From a bacterium (lineage in GTDB: Bacteria; SZUA-182; SZUA-191): 7,198 nt of DNA. The position numbers and the translations under genes are program-made. The stretch covers positions 1 to 7,198 of the forward strand of contig QIEW01000095.1 of NCBI GenBank assembly GCA_003230535.1. The letters run 5' to 3'. Shown here piece by piece: positions 1 to 6,557 of this stretch. The notes beneath the pieces are model-generated. The model saw only the letters and a list, made by a program, of their open reading frames with translations. It had not been told where the DNA came from and did no database searches. Each line of letters opens with the position of its first letter. The first letter of the stretch is position 1.

Positions 1-2
1 TC

Positions 3-104
3 ACCGCGGTCACGCTTCCCGGAGTAAACCTGGCGCACTGCGGCAAGATCAGTAAGGACTTAGGCGCCCAATTCCGCCCCCGGGTCTGGTGTGAGTTAGG
101 CTAG
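3..104 (+). CDS. possible 3' end of an unidentified gene
   Basis: An open frame enters from the left edge and ends at a TAG, giving 33 residues that begin TAVTLPGVNL and end RVWCELG. Its codons are rich in G/C at third positions, which fits coding sequence, and the other two forward frames stop early. I recognise no domain, and one opposite-strand frame is also open here. The stretch is too short to be sure that it is coding; treat it as a candidate tail only. Confidence 0.2.
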   Translation, partial: TAVTLPGVNLAHCGKISKDLGAQFRPRVWCELG

Positions 105-175
105 TGCAGCGTTTTATAAATAACCAGGTTTATTTGCCTGTTGTTGTTTTGTTCAAATAAAACAGCGGAGTAGGC

Positions 176-245
176 GTAGGGCGGAACAAGGCGAAGCCGG
201 TTCCGCCTATCCTTTGGCGGTTCCGCTTCGCTTGAACCACCCTAC
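176..245. repeat. double-hairpin inverted repeat (REP/BIME-like)
   Basis: The ends GTAGGG and CCCTAC are inverted copies, and the two halves (176-207 and 216-245) are imperfect reverse complements. Each half can also fold alone. The left half has arms GGCGGAAC (180-187) and GTTCCGCC (200-207). The right half has arms GGCGGTTC and GAACCACC, with one mismatch. The sequence could therefore form one long stem or two adjacent stems. Paired short hairpins of this sort resemble REP/BIME or MITE-type intergenic repeats. No clear target duplication is seen. Confidence 0.6.
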
Positions 246-304
246 AGGTATGTCATGTCAACCGTAAATTGACGGATTATGTTTCCCCCTTAATCCCCTC
301 CGAT

Positions 305-329
305 GTTTCGGCCTGTCGCGGTCCGAAAC
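305..329. other. stem-loop in the leader region
   Basis: Arms GTTTCGG (305-311) and CCGAAAC (323-329) pair perfectly over 7 bp. Inside, CC and GG can add two pairs with one bulged T. No T-tract follows, so it is not a classic terminator for the + strand. It lies about 230 bp upstream of the next gene. Its role is unknown; it may belong to another intergenic repeat. Confidence 0.35.
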
Positions 330-403
330 TACTTATAAAGAGGTGCGTTTCCCTGGGCGCTTTCGGCTTGAGAACCAGCCAGAAAGATCGAAGATCGGAT
401 TTC

Positions 404-433
404 GTTTCCCCCTTTTTCAAAGAAGGGAATTCC
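404..433. repeat. pyrimidine/purine inverted repeat
   Basis: A run of the form TTTCCCCCTTTTT followed by AAAGAAGGGAATT makes an imperfect hairpin around a very short loop. Similar C/T-rich to A/G-rich palindromes are scattered intergenic repeats in many environmental genomes. A partial related phrase, GTTTCCCCCTTAATCCCC, lies at about 281-298. Neither shows a duplicated target. Confidence 0.35.
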
Positions 434-518
434 TGTTAGGGCAGTTAAACGGTTTGCATATAAGCCGTAATCGGCAAAAAATATTTTCGGGGGTGTCCCA
501 AGAAACATTATTACTCAC

Positions 519-547
519 TTGAATAATGTAGATTACTAAGATAATAT
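519..547 (+). promoter_or_regulatory. sigma70-like promoter of the VWA-like gene
   Basis: A -35-like TTGAAT (519-524) and a -10-like TAATAT (542-547) are separated by exactly 17 nt. Transcription would start about 7-9 nt after the -10 box, at about 554-556, which is the ATG at 556. No Shine-Dalgarno sequence precedes that ATG, so the message may be leaderless or nearly so. The match to consensus is good but not perfect, and the promoter is inferred. Confidence 0.5.
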
Positions 548-555
548 ATGTGTAT

Positions 556-3177
556 ATGAGACTGATGAAATCAACATTTGTAAAAATAGCGCATCTGGTT
601 ATCGTTCTGCTCCTAATAGCTGCAACCCATGTCTCCGCCCAAAACATATCCGATTACCAAAAGAAGCTCCAGACCTTCTATGATGATGTTGCTCCACTTA
701 TCTACGAACACTGCCTCGAACAGGATTTCAGGGCCGTCTTTTTTGCCGCAATCAAGAATGACACCAAATATGATCTAAGTTTACTCTACAATGACTCCAT
801 TATAAAAAGACTCCGTAAACTAGCTAAAAGCCGGGGAAATCTAAATCTCCGGGTTGCTTTAAAAAGCGAAGATGAGATAAACAAGCTGAAAGCGGGCTTG
901 CCGGAGAAGACGGCCTTGGTGGAGGTGATCGTAAACAATGTTGAATTGGACGGCCAGGACTTCGATCTGGAGTTTCTGATAAAAATTTCACCGTTATCCG
1001 ATATCAATAATCCCTATCTGATAACCAGACATTATGCTGGGCAGGATAGGGAAATAAAAAAGCAGATAATCAAAAAGCAGTATTCCCCTGTGGTTGTTTT
1101 ATCAGTTTTTCTGTTTGCCGGCATTATTTTGGCGGCTCCCATTTCCCTGCCTTACCTCAAGCGCCGCGGTTGGATCAAAGAAGGCAACATTTCATTTTTC
1201 TTGCTGGGGATACTAATCTGCGTGATCGCTTTTATTATTTTTGTCGTGCTCACCTATATAAAGCATGATTTGCTTAGCTCGGCGGCTTTCTTTAAGGGAG
1301 CCGAAGTCCATTTCTTTGTGGATACCAATGCCGGCCTTTATTTCGAGCCCCGGAAGGATACCGACCTCAACTTTACCGATATCGGCAATTCGCTTATAAA
1401 ACAGATATTTGGTAATGTTTCTTCCAATCTTTATACCGGTCGATCGGTGAGCGAGAAACTCTCTGACAGCATCTTCGGCTTGATTAATGGCGCGGCGGCC
1501 GTCTTTGGGTCCGATGAGCGGGTAGAAAACTTTTTAGAGCTTAAAAAATCGGATTATTATTACAAATTTTATACCTTTACTTTTGACGATTATACCGGGA
1601 AGGATGCCCTCCATTCCCTGACGGAAGGACGCTTCGGAGAGTTGGCGAAAGATTTTGACGGAAATCTGAAGCTTATCCGCCGAATACATCGGGAAAATAA
1701 GGGGCAGTCATCCCTCATTAAGCCTTTGATGCAGCTCATAAAACTCCTTGAGCAAAAGAAGCGGGATCCCGCCAAGATGAAGAGGTTCATCATTATTCTA
1801 ACCGATGCCGACGAAGGTTATGAGGGAAACATAAAAGAACTCCTGCGGCAAGTCGGCCATTTTTATCAGAAGAAGGATCAGTATCTGCGGGTATTTTCTA
1901 TTTTGTTCCCCAACCTCCCTAAATCCGAGGATAAAATTTACTACTATGAGACCGGGAAACTGGTTCTCCTCTCAAAAATTTCAGAGATGATTGTCAATCT
2001 GAATGCTAACAACAGCTTCTATATGGAAAAATGGAAAAAGGAAAATGAAAATTATTATCGGGCCATTAACATGCCGATTAACAGGGAGATGGAGCGGCAG
2101 TATGAAAAGAAAATAGAGGAGCTGAAAGTCTTTGAAAAAGATAGGAGCGTCCCCAGCATTAAAGAGATCGCCAGCCAGGATATACTAATGGAGTATATCA
2201 GGAAAAGGGAGAAGGAGTATATAGACCTGTTAAAGCTGGCTGCGGCTTCAGGTGCCAGGCGCAAATCCGCCCCTAAATACAAAGACTTTTTCCTCTATAC
2301 TTATGCCGATAGTTTATATTGCGTGGAAACCGGCCGACAAGACATGAGCGCCGCTTCAGCCTACGGTAAACGTTGCGGAGGTTTGGAATTCGATGAAAAC
2401 AAATATTGGGGGCAGAATGAGGACCTCAAAGGGGACTATAATCTAACCAGGAGCAAATTTTTCAGTTTGACAAAGACCCCAGAGCTGCTGGACGATCTCC
2501 GGACCATTGCCGATGTGTTCGTCGATCAATTCATATTTATCAAATTTGACAAGGAAAGGTTAGCCGCTTCCATCAATCAGTGGCTGCCTTATTTGAGTAT
2601 CTTACTGGGATTTGTTTTCGCCTGGTTGATTTACCGCTATAAATACCACGTTAACTATCATATGGACTGGCGGGAGATAGTGACCAACGGTGTTATCATC
2701 GCCGTTATTCTGGCTGTCCAGCTTACCATAATCGGATATATCGCTCAGACAAAAAATAACTGGATAGTTTACGGCAGTTCCGCCCTGGCCTTTTGGGTCT
2801 CCCTGGGGTTTGCCCTCTGCGTCTATATCCTCCCTCAGAGTATTAACTTAATTATATTAAAGAAGTCGAGTAATGAGAGGGATGCCCTGTTTTCGTTCGC
2901 CCAACCGGGGTGGTTACGGAAGGTGGATCGCTATTTATTTGATTTCCTTCTGCTTCCTATTATGACTATCTCCATGTTTTTGGTAATGAAATTTCCAATA
3001 TTAAAGCGGGAACTTAAAGGTGACGGCGTAATTAAAACACTGGCAAATTCCTTGTTCTTAGATTATAATAATTTGATCGATATATTTTTTACCATATGGA
3101 TTATTATAGGGTTATTCTTTATTTTGCGGGCGTTTATATTTTCTGATACATTAGACCGGGCAGTAAAGAAATTTTAA
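556..3177 (+). CDS. multi-pass membrane protein with a degenerate VWA-like domain
   Basis: The product is 873 residues from this ATG. GTG 550 and ATG 565 are alternative starts, and no start has a good ribosome site. An N-terminal signal peptide ends near VSAQ. Next comes an unrecognised domain of about 145 residues, helices at about 179-201 and 214-235 joined by a basic loop (KRRGWIKEG), and then a long extracytoplasmic part. That part begins like a VWA fold: a hydrophobic strand leads into VDTNAGL, where D256-T-N-A-G260 replaces the usual metal-site motif DxSxS. A later strand RFIIILTDADEG (D417) matches the third VWA metal motif. A charged helical stretch (about 485-550) follows, then cysteines 589 and 607, which could form a disulfide. 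Five C-terminal helices lie near 676-694, 710-731, 740-761, 793-815 and 841-862. Basic loops agree with this topology. The neighbouring MoxR ATPase supports a MoxR/VWA partnership. The substrate is unknown. Confidence 0.8.
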   Translation: MRLMKSTFVKIAHLVIVLLLIAATHVSAQNISDYQKKLQTFYDDVAPLIYEHCLEQDFRAVFFAAIKNDTKYDLSLLYNDSIIKRLRKLAKSRGNLNLRVALKSEDEINKLKAGLPEKTALVEVIVNNVELDGQDFDLEFLIKISPLSDINNPYLITRHYAGQDREIKKQIIKKQYSPVVVLSVFLFAGIILAAPISLPYLKRRGWIKEGNISFFLLGILICVIAFIIFVVLTYIKHDLLSSAAFFKGAEVHFFVDTNAGLYFEPRKDTDLNFTDIGNSLIKQIFGNVSSNLYTGRSVSEKLSDSIFGLINGAAAVFGSDERVENFLELKKSDYYYKFYTFTFDDYTGKDALHSLTEGRFGELAKDFDGNLKLIRRIHRENKGQSSLIKPLMQLIKLLEQKKRDPAKMKRFIIILTDADEGYEGNIKELLRQVGHFYQKKDQYLRVFSILFPNLPKSEDKIYYYETGKLVLLSKISEMIVNLNANNSFYMEKWKKENENYYRAINMPINREMERQYEKKIEELKVFEKDRSVPSIKEIASQDILMEYIRKREKEYIDLLKLAAASGARRKSAPKYKDFFLYTYADSLYCVETGRQDMSAASAYGKRCGGLEFDENKYWGQNEDLKGDYNLTRSKFFSLTKTPELLDDLRTIADVFVDQFIFIKFDKERLAASINQWLPYLSILLGFVFAWLIYRYKYHVNYHMDWREIVTNGVIIAVILAVQLTIIGYIAQTKNNWIVYGSSALAFWVSLGFALCVYILPQSINLIILKKSSNERDALFSFAQPGWLRKVDRYLFDFLLLPIMTISMFLVMKFPILKRELKGDGVIKTLANSLFLDYNNLIDIFFTIWIIIGLFFILRAFIFSDTLDRAVKKF

Positions 3178-3180
3178 TGT

Positions 3181-3341
3181 CCCGGATTATTCATAAATCC
3201 ATGGTGAACATTGACGATATTATTTGAAGACAGCTACTTACATAATAACGGTCAAAAACAAAATGGCTCATACAAATCACCGAAAACTCCCGCTATGGAA
3301 GCGACCAACGGGAGCGTGTTTATGATCCCGAATTATTCGGG
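3181..3341. mobile_element. miniature inverted-repeat element, copy A
   Basis: This 161-bp element shares most of its sequence with 4918-5064. Its ends are imperfect inverted copies with consensus CCCGRATWATTC. The right end is itself a palindrome, CCCGAAT-T-ATTCGGG. The element is flanked by a perfect 4-bp duplication, ATGT (3177-3180 and 3342-3345), which marks it as an insertion. It carries no gene, so it must have been moved by a transposase encoded elsewhere. The 4-bp duplication and CC ends would suit an IS1380-type transposase, but that is inference. The insertion begins at the last base of the upstream stop codon. Inside, CTCCCG and CGGGAG can form a further stem. Confidence 0.8.
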
Positions 3342-3346
3342 ATGTG

Positions 3347-3370
3347 AAGTGCCGCATCGCGCACTTTTTT
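3347..3370 (+). terminator. intrinsic terminator of the VWA-like gene
   Basis: Arms AAGTGC (3347-3352) and GCACTT (3361-3366) enclose an 8-nt loop and run into six T residues. If the miniature element and one copy of its target duplication are removed, this hairpin would lie only about 5 nt after the stop codon. It is therefore probably the original terminator, pushed 165 bp downstream. It would separate transcription of the membrane protein gene from the MoxR gene, unless there is read-through. Confidence 0.6.
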
Positions 3371-3455
3371 AGTATAAGAAAGTTGCTTGTTTAGTTTATT
3401 AATATGGGGGCGGATATTTATTTGCGCCTTTATTTAAAGGAAAGAGGGCTCTATT

Positions 3456-4730
3456 ATGCTCAGGTTTTTAGGTAAATTGCCAAAGAAAGCAGAAAAATTG
3501 GGTTACAATTATTTTTCTGACAGGATTCGGGAGCTATTGGATATCTTGAATAGTAAGTATGAGCTTAAGATTATCGGCCAGGAGGAAATGAATGAGCGGC
3601 TGGTGATGGCTCTAATTTTAAATGAGCACATTCTATTGGAAGGTCTTCCCGGAGTGGCCAAGACGACCGCCATCAAGAATATGGCCAATGAGACGGCCTT
3701 ATTTTTCAATCGGGTACAGTTTATCCCCGACATGCAGCCTTCGGATTTGATCGGCAAACGGGACCTGAAACTGGAGGTCGATAAGGAACATTTCCAGACC
3801 CATTGGGTGGATGGCCCGTTGTTTACCAATCTGCTGCTGGCCGATGAGATAAACCGCGCCCCCGCCAAGGTTCAAGCAGCCCTCCTCGAGGCAATGGGTG
3901 AGCGGCAGATTACGCCTTTCGGGCAGCAAACCAAAATAATCAGATATGCAAAGGAATATGGATATATAGAAAACCATTATACGCCTCCTTTTGGGACTGA
4001 TAAGATAGATCCTCTAAATAAGAACGCGGTGCAATTCAATGTGTTTGCCACCATGAACCCCATTGAACAGGAAGGAACTTATCCTCTCTCAGAAGCGCAG
4101 GTGGATAGATTCTGCTTTAAAACTCTCATTTATTATCCTAACAAACTAACTCTAAAACAGATTTCCATGAAGGTGCTTCAGGATTATCAACTATCCTTCC
4201 AGGCCGTGGAAGAGGTTAAAAAATCTGACGAAGAGAGAATGCAAGATCAAATTACTTCCTTATATTTCCTTAGAGAATGCCGTAAAAAAATCTTTGAAAG
4301 GGATGGTCAGGGAGGTTTCCGATATATGAAGCCGGATATGATCGAAAAGATAGCCAATATAGTCTATTTTTCCAACTATAAGCTCCAAAGCGGGTCGGCA
4401 ACAAACCCTTACGCCGCCTATAATGATCCCGAGCAGCTTGAGATAAGAATGAATATGATGAAACCTGAGAATGAAAAGGCCAAGCAGCTTGCCACAAACG
4501 ACCTCTTTCGCTACATAGAGAGCGGCTCCAGCCCCAGAGCCCAGGAGTCCCTGATCAAAGCGTCGTTATGTCAGGCTTTTATGGACGGCGATCAGATGGC
4601 AACCGAAAAACACCTTAGAAAAATAATCTACGATGTTATGCGCCATCGCATAAGAATGAATATTCAAGCCAGAACACAGAAGACAACCTCCATCGACGTG
4701 ATTAACACCCTGATGGAAACCTTCCTGTAG
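3456..4730 (+). CDS. MoxR-family AAA+ ATPase
   Basis: This is a cytosolic AAA+ ATPase of the MoxR branch, whose members act as chaperone-like remodelling factors for VWA-domain partners. All core motifs are present: IIGQEE near 39-44, Walker A GLPGVAKTT (63-71), the MoxR signature FIPDMQPSDLIG, Walker B LLLADEINRA (D130, E131), sensor 1 ATMNPIEQEGTYPL (N201), arginine motif VDRF (R218) and sensor 2 GSSPRA (R361). The end has the usual lid phrase DVMRHRIRMN. At 424 residues it exceeds the usual 310-330. Extra sequence lies between Walker B and sensor 1 (about 157-193) and between the VDRF motif and sensor 2 (about 65 extra residues). The start is well supported by a purine-rich ribosome site (GGAAAGAGGG, 3439-3448) 7 nt before the ATG. 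Its likely partner is the upstream VWA-like membrane protein. Confidence 0.93.
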   Translation: MLRFLGKLPKKAEKLGYNYFSDRIRELLDILNSKYELKIIGQEEMNERLVMALILNEHILLEGLPGVAKTTAIKNMANETALFFNRVQFIPDMQPSDLIGKRDLKLEVDKEHFQTHWVDGPLFTNLLLADEINRAPAKVQAALLEAMGERQITPFGQQTKIIRYAKEYGYIENHYTPPFGTDKIDPLNKNAVQFNVFATMNPIEQEGTYPLSEAQVDRFCFKTLIYYPNKLTLKQISMKVLQDYQLSFQAVEEVKKSDEERMQDQITSLYFLRECRKKIFERDGQGGFRYMKPDMIEKIANIVYFSNYKLQSGSATNPYAAYNDPEQLEIRMNMMKPENEKAKQLATNDLFRYIESGSSPRAQESLIKASLCQAFMDGDQMATEKHLRKIIYDVMRHRIRMNIQARTQKTTSIDVINTLMETFL

Positions 4731-4740
4731 CAAGCGGTTT

Positions 4741-4866
4741 TATACTATAAGTTGCCATCAAAACGTTATCTGCCGGACAAGGCGGCGGCCCTGACCTAAC
4801 CTATATTGCTATTTACGTGCTGTCGGGTCCTCAGACCCGACAGTCTGAACGAGCGGCAATTTTGAG
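4741..4866. repeat. decayed relative of the 6462-6622 element
   Basis: The phrase AAGTTGCCATCAAA (4749-4762) is identical to the left inner end of the element at 6462-6622. A weak counterpart of the right end, GCGGCAATTTTG, occurs at about 4853-4864. Between them lies a hairpin of the same family as those inside the intact element. It looks like an old, eroded copy. The left match is clear; the right end is speculative. Confidence 0.35.
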
Positions 4867-4881
4867 AACCTGCCGCCGCCT
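4780..4881. repeat. inverted repeat AGGCGGCGGC / GCCGCCGCCT
   Basis: Perfect 10-bp inverted arms at 4780-4789 and 4872-4881 enclose about 80 bp that contains the 4820-4843 hairpin. The arms overlap the outline of the decayed element, so the repeat may be a nested insertion or a folded unit. No target duplication was found. GC-rich arms may pair by chance, but a perfect 10-bp match is unlikely to be noise alone. Confidence 0.45.
4820..4843. repeat. GTCRGG-family hairpin 1
   Basis: Arms CTGTCGGGTC and GACCCGACAG pair perfectly over 10 bp around the loop CTCA. Hairpin 4 (6656-6681) has the same loop, and its stem differs at two positions, each as a full base-pair swap. No T-tract follows, so it is a weak terminator at best. 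It lies about 90 bp after the MoxR stop and could affect the 3' end of that message. Confidence 0.65.
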
Positions 4882-4889
4882 AAAAAGTC

Positions 4890-4904
4890 CGCACCGAAGG
4901 TGCG
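4890..4904 (-). terminator. short GC hairpin with a T-tract on the minus strand
   Basis: CGCACC and GGTGCG pair over 6 bp around GAA. Read on the minus strand, the stem is followed by GACTTTTTA, which resembles an intrinsic terminator. Read on the plus strand there is no T-tract. No minus-strand gene is visible nearby, so it may be a remnant, or may simply cap + strand transcripts from the MoxR gene. Confidence 0.3.
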
Positions 4905-4917
4905 CTAAGTTCCTTAA

Positions 4918-5064
4918 CCCGGATTATTCATAAATCCACGGTAAACATTGATGATGTTATTTGAATACAGCTACTTACAAAATAACGGTCAAAAAACAAA
5001 ATTTTCAAACTCCCGCTATGGAAGCGACCAACGGGAGCGTGTTTATGATCCCGAATTATTCGGG
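4918..5064. mobile_element. miniature inverted-repeat element, copy B
   Basis: This is the second copy of the 3181-3341 element, 147 bp long, with a shorter middle (it lacks the segment around GGCTCATACAAATCACC). It has the same CCCGGATTATTC start and the same palindromic end CCCGAAT-T-ATTCGGG. A perfect 4-bp duplication, TTAA, flanks it (4914-4917 and 5065-5068). It lies 60 bp before the DUF1786 start. One of its frames is open and joins the DUF1786 frame, which makes that gene look 59 codons longer than it is. Confidence 0.82.
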
Positions 5065-5111
5065 TTAATAAGTCTCTACGGCGCATCCGTAAAAATCCTG
5101 ATACATTTATG

Positions 5112-5117
5112 TATACT
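5112..5117 (+). promoter_or_regulatory. -10-like box of the DUF1786 gene
   Basis: TATACT lies 7 nt before the ATG at 5125. No Shine-Dalgarno sequence is present between them, and no good -35 box is found 17 nt upstream (GTAAAA). The spacing would place the first transcribed base at or next to the start codon, as for a leaderless message. Confidence 0.35.
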
Positions 5118-5124
5118 CCATCTT

Positions 5125-6198
5125 ATGCAAGTACTTTGTATTGATGTAGGTCGGGGCACGCAAGATATTTTGCTGTATGACAGCTCCCACCGGAACATGG
5201 AAAACTGCTCCAGCTTTATCCTTCCCTCGCCGGTAGCGTTGACCAGACAGGCGCTACAGCAAGCCGTCTCCCAGGAATTAACCCCGCTATTTTATGGTAG
5301 CCTCATGGGGGGATTTTCCCTAAAACCTTACCTGGACAAGCTTCATTCTCTGGGCCTGAAAGCGCTTGCCGGCAGGTCTGCGGCGAAAAGTTTCAACGAT
5401 GATTTGGAGGAAGTAGCCTCATGGGGGGTCACGCTCATAGAAGATGAGCGGGCGGCGTCACTGTTATGCAGACAGGGTATCTATCCTATTTTCACCCAGG
5501 ATGTGCGGCTGCAAAAGCTGTTAGATGGCTTGGAGCGGATGGGAATAGGGAAGGTGGAGCTTACCGGCATCGCGGTAGCCGTCCAGGATCATGGGGAAGC
5601 GCCGCCCGGCGTCTCTGATCGGAAGTTCCGATTTGAAAATTACCAAAAACAGCTTGAGAGCGATACGGATCTCCTGGGTTGGGCGTACCGTCGGGAGGAG
5701 ATACCCGCCTGTCTAACCAGAATGAAGGCGGTAGCCGACAGCCTTCCAAAGAGCAGGAATGTGTTGGTTATGGATACCGGAATAGCGGCTGTTTTAGGCT
5801 GTCTTGAGGATGAACAAGTGGCCTCCTGCACACAAAAGGTGCTGCTTAATCTGGGGAACGCACATGCGCTGGGGGTCTACATGGATGGGGAGGAAATCTT
5901 AGGTCTCTGGGAACATCATACCCAGATGCTTACTCCGGAAAAAGTAAGCGCTCTGGTAGAGAAATTGTTAGCCGGCAACCTGGATGCCGAGCGTCTGTTT
6001 GCCGACGGCGGTCACGGCGTTTATATCCGTAAAAATCGCTATCCTGAACGTCCTGAAGCCCAGATAATAGCGGTAACCGGGCCCCGGAGGCAACTGGCAG
6101 CAGATTTGGGCTGGTATCAGGCCGCACCATATGGAAATATGATGCTTACAGGGGCTTACGGTTTGCTGCGGGCCTATCAGGCCAAGTATGGCAGGTAG
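5125..6198 (+). CDS. DUF1786 family protein, actin-like (ASKHA) ATPase fold
   Basis: The 357-residue product matches what I know of DUF1786 (COG4012), a family of unknown function with the actin/Hsp70/sugar-kinase fold. It begins MQVLCIDVGRGTQDILLYD, where D7-x-G-x-GTQD is the first phosphate-binding loop. The motif LPSP follows, then MGG near 61-63, a second phosphate loop VLVMDTGIAAVLG (213-225), NLGNAHALG (242-250) with GLWEHHT (260-266), FADGGHGVY (292-300) and VTGPRR (317-322). These make nucleotide binding likely. I chose ATG 5125 because the family motif begins here; the upstream in-frame codons back to 4948 belong to a mobile element. Relatives are often labelled pyruvate formate-lyase activating protein, but no radical SAM CxxxCxxC motif is present, so that name is not supported. 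A B12/radical SAM-type gene lies downstream. Confidence 0.88.
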   Translation: MQVLCIDVGRGTQDILLYDSSHRNMENCSSFILPSPVALTRQALQQAVSQELTPLFYGSLMGGFSLKPYLDKLHSLGLKALAGRSAAKSFNDDLEEVASWGVTLIEDERAASLLCRQGIYPIFTQDVRLQKLLDGLERMGIGKVELTGIAVAVQDHGEAPPGVSDRKFRFENYQKQLESDTDLLGWAYRREEIPACLTRMKAVADSLPKSRNVLVMDTGIAAVLGCLEDEQVASCTQKVLLNLGNAHALGVYMDGEEILGLWEHHTQMLTPEKVSALVEKLLAGNLDAERLFADGGHGVYIRKNRYPERPEAQIIAVTGPRRQLAADLGWYQAAPYGNMMLTGAYGLLRAYQAKYGR

Positions 6199-6227
6199 TT
6201 TTTAATTAACTCACCTTACGCAAGGAT

Positions 6228-6356
6228 GATGGTCTCGTAAAAAGTAAAAATTACTCTTGCTCGCTACAACATAGAGTGCCATTGTGCTTGTTATCATACT
6301 ACATATAGACAGTTTTGACAGTTTTTCCAGCTTCACCGACTTTTTACGAAAGCATC
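6228..6356. mobile_element. miniature inverted-repeat element, GATGGTCTCG type
   Basis: Its 18-bp ends GATGGTCTCGTAAAAAGT (6228-6245) and ACTTTTTACGAAAGCATC (6339-6356) are inverted copies with two mismatches. The direct repeat AAGGAT (6222-6227 and 6357-6362) sits exactly outside them and fits a target-site duplication. The 93-bp core has no coding content. I have a general memory of this end sequence as an intergenic repeat in anaerobic proteobacteria-like genomes, but that is not proven here. Confidence 0.7.
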
Positions 6357-6394
6357 AAGGATAAGCGATCTACCAAAAAGCCCGGAATAATTAA

Positions 6395-6421
6395 CCACAG
6401 AGGACACAAAGAGCACAGAGG
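6395..6421. repeat. three 9-bp tandem units, CCACAGAGG type
   Basis: Units CCACAGAGG, ACACAAAGA and GCACAGAGG follow each other without gaps, preceded by TTAA. This resembles the widespread 'ACCACAGAGGACACAGAG' intergenic repeat found in many bacterial groups. It codes for nothing evident, and its function is unknown. Confidence 0.6.
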
Positions 6422-6495
6422 GGGAAATAATTGTTTTCAAATGAGCCTCCTGCAAAACCGGCTTATACCAAGTTGCCATCAAACATGGAAGATTT

Positions 6496-6519
6496 GCGTC
6501 AGGAGGTAACTCCTGACGC
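6496..6519. repeat. GTCRGG-family hairpin 2
   Basis: Arms GCGTCAGGAG and CTCCTGACGC pair perfectly over 10 bp around loop GTAA. It lies inside the 6462-6622 element. Its reverse complement matches hairpin 3 except for one compensated stem pair. Confidence 0.65.
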
Positions 6520-6557
6520 CACCACAACCTACTGTAAACTATAAATATACCTATAAG

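Noticed and set aside
305-329. Riboswitch or attenuator for the VWA-like gene
   Set aside because: It is a single stem-loop more than 200 bp upstream, with a likely promoter lying between it and the gene, so it is probably not in the transcript.
417-647. Minus-strand frame overlapping the promoter and signal peptide region
   Set aside because: It opposes a well-supported gene and has no family resemblance; it looks like a chance open frame.
4948-5124. Upstream 59-codon extension of the DUF1786 reading frame
   Set aside because: Its sequence is largely a copy of a mobile element with a target duplication, and family homology begins at the ATG at 5125.
5561-6130. Minus-strand frames inside the DUF1786 gene
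   Set aside because: They are shadows of the + strand gene, which has clear family motifs throughout.
5125-6198. Pyruvate formate-lyase activating enzyme
   Set aside because: The name is often attached to this family, but the protein has no CxxxCxxC cluster motif and instead shows actin-fold phosphate loops.
6315-6527. Small open frames on both strands in the repeat region
   Set aside because: They run through mobile-element ends, the 9-bp tandem repeat and a hairpin, and have no ribosome site or recognisable domain.
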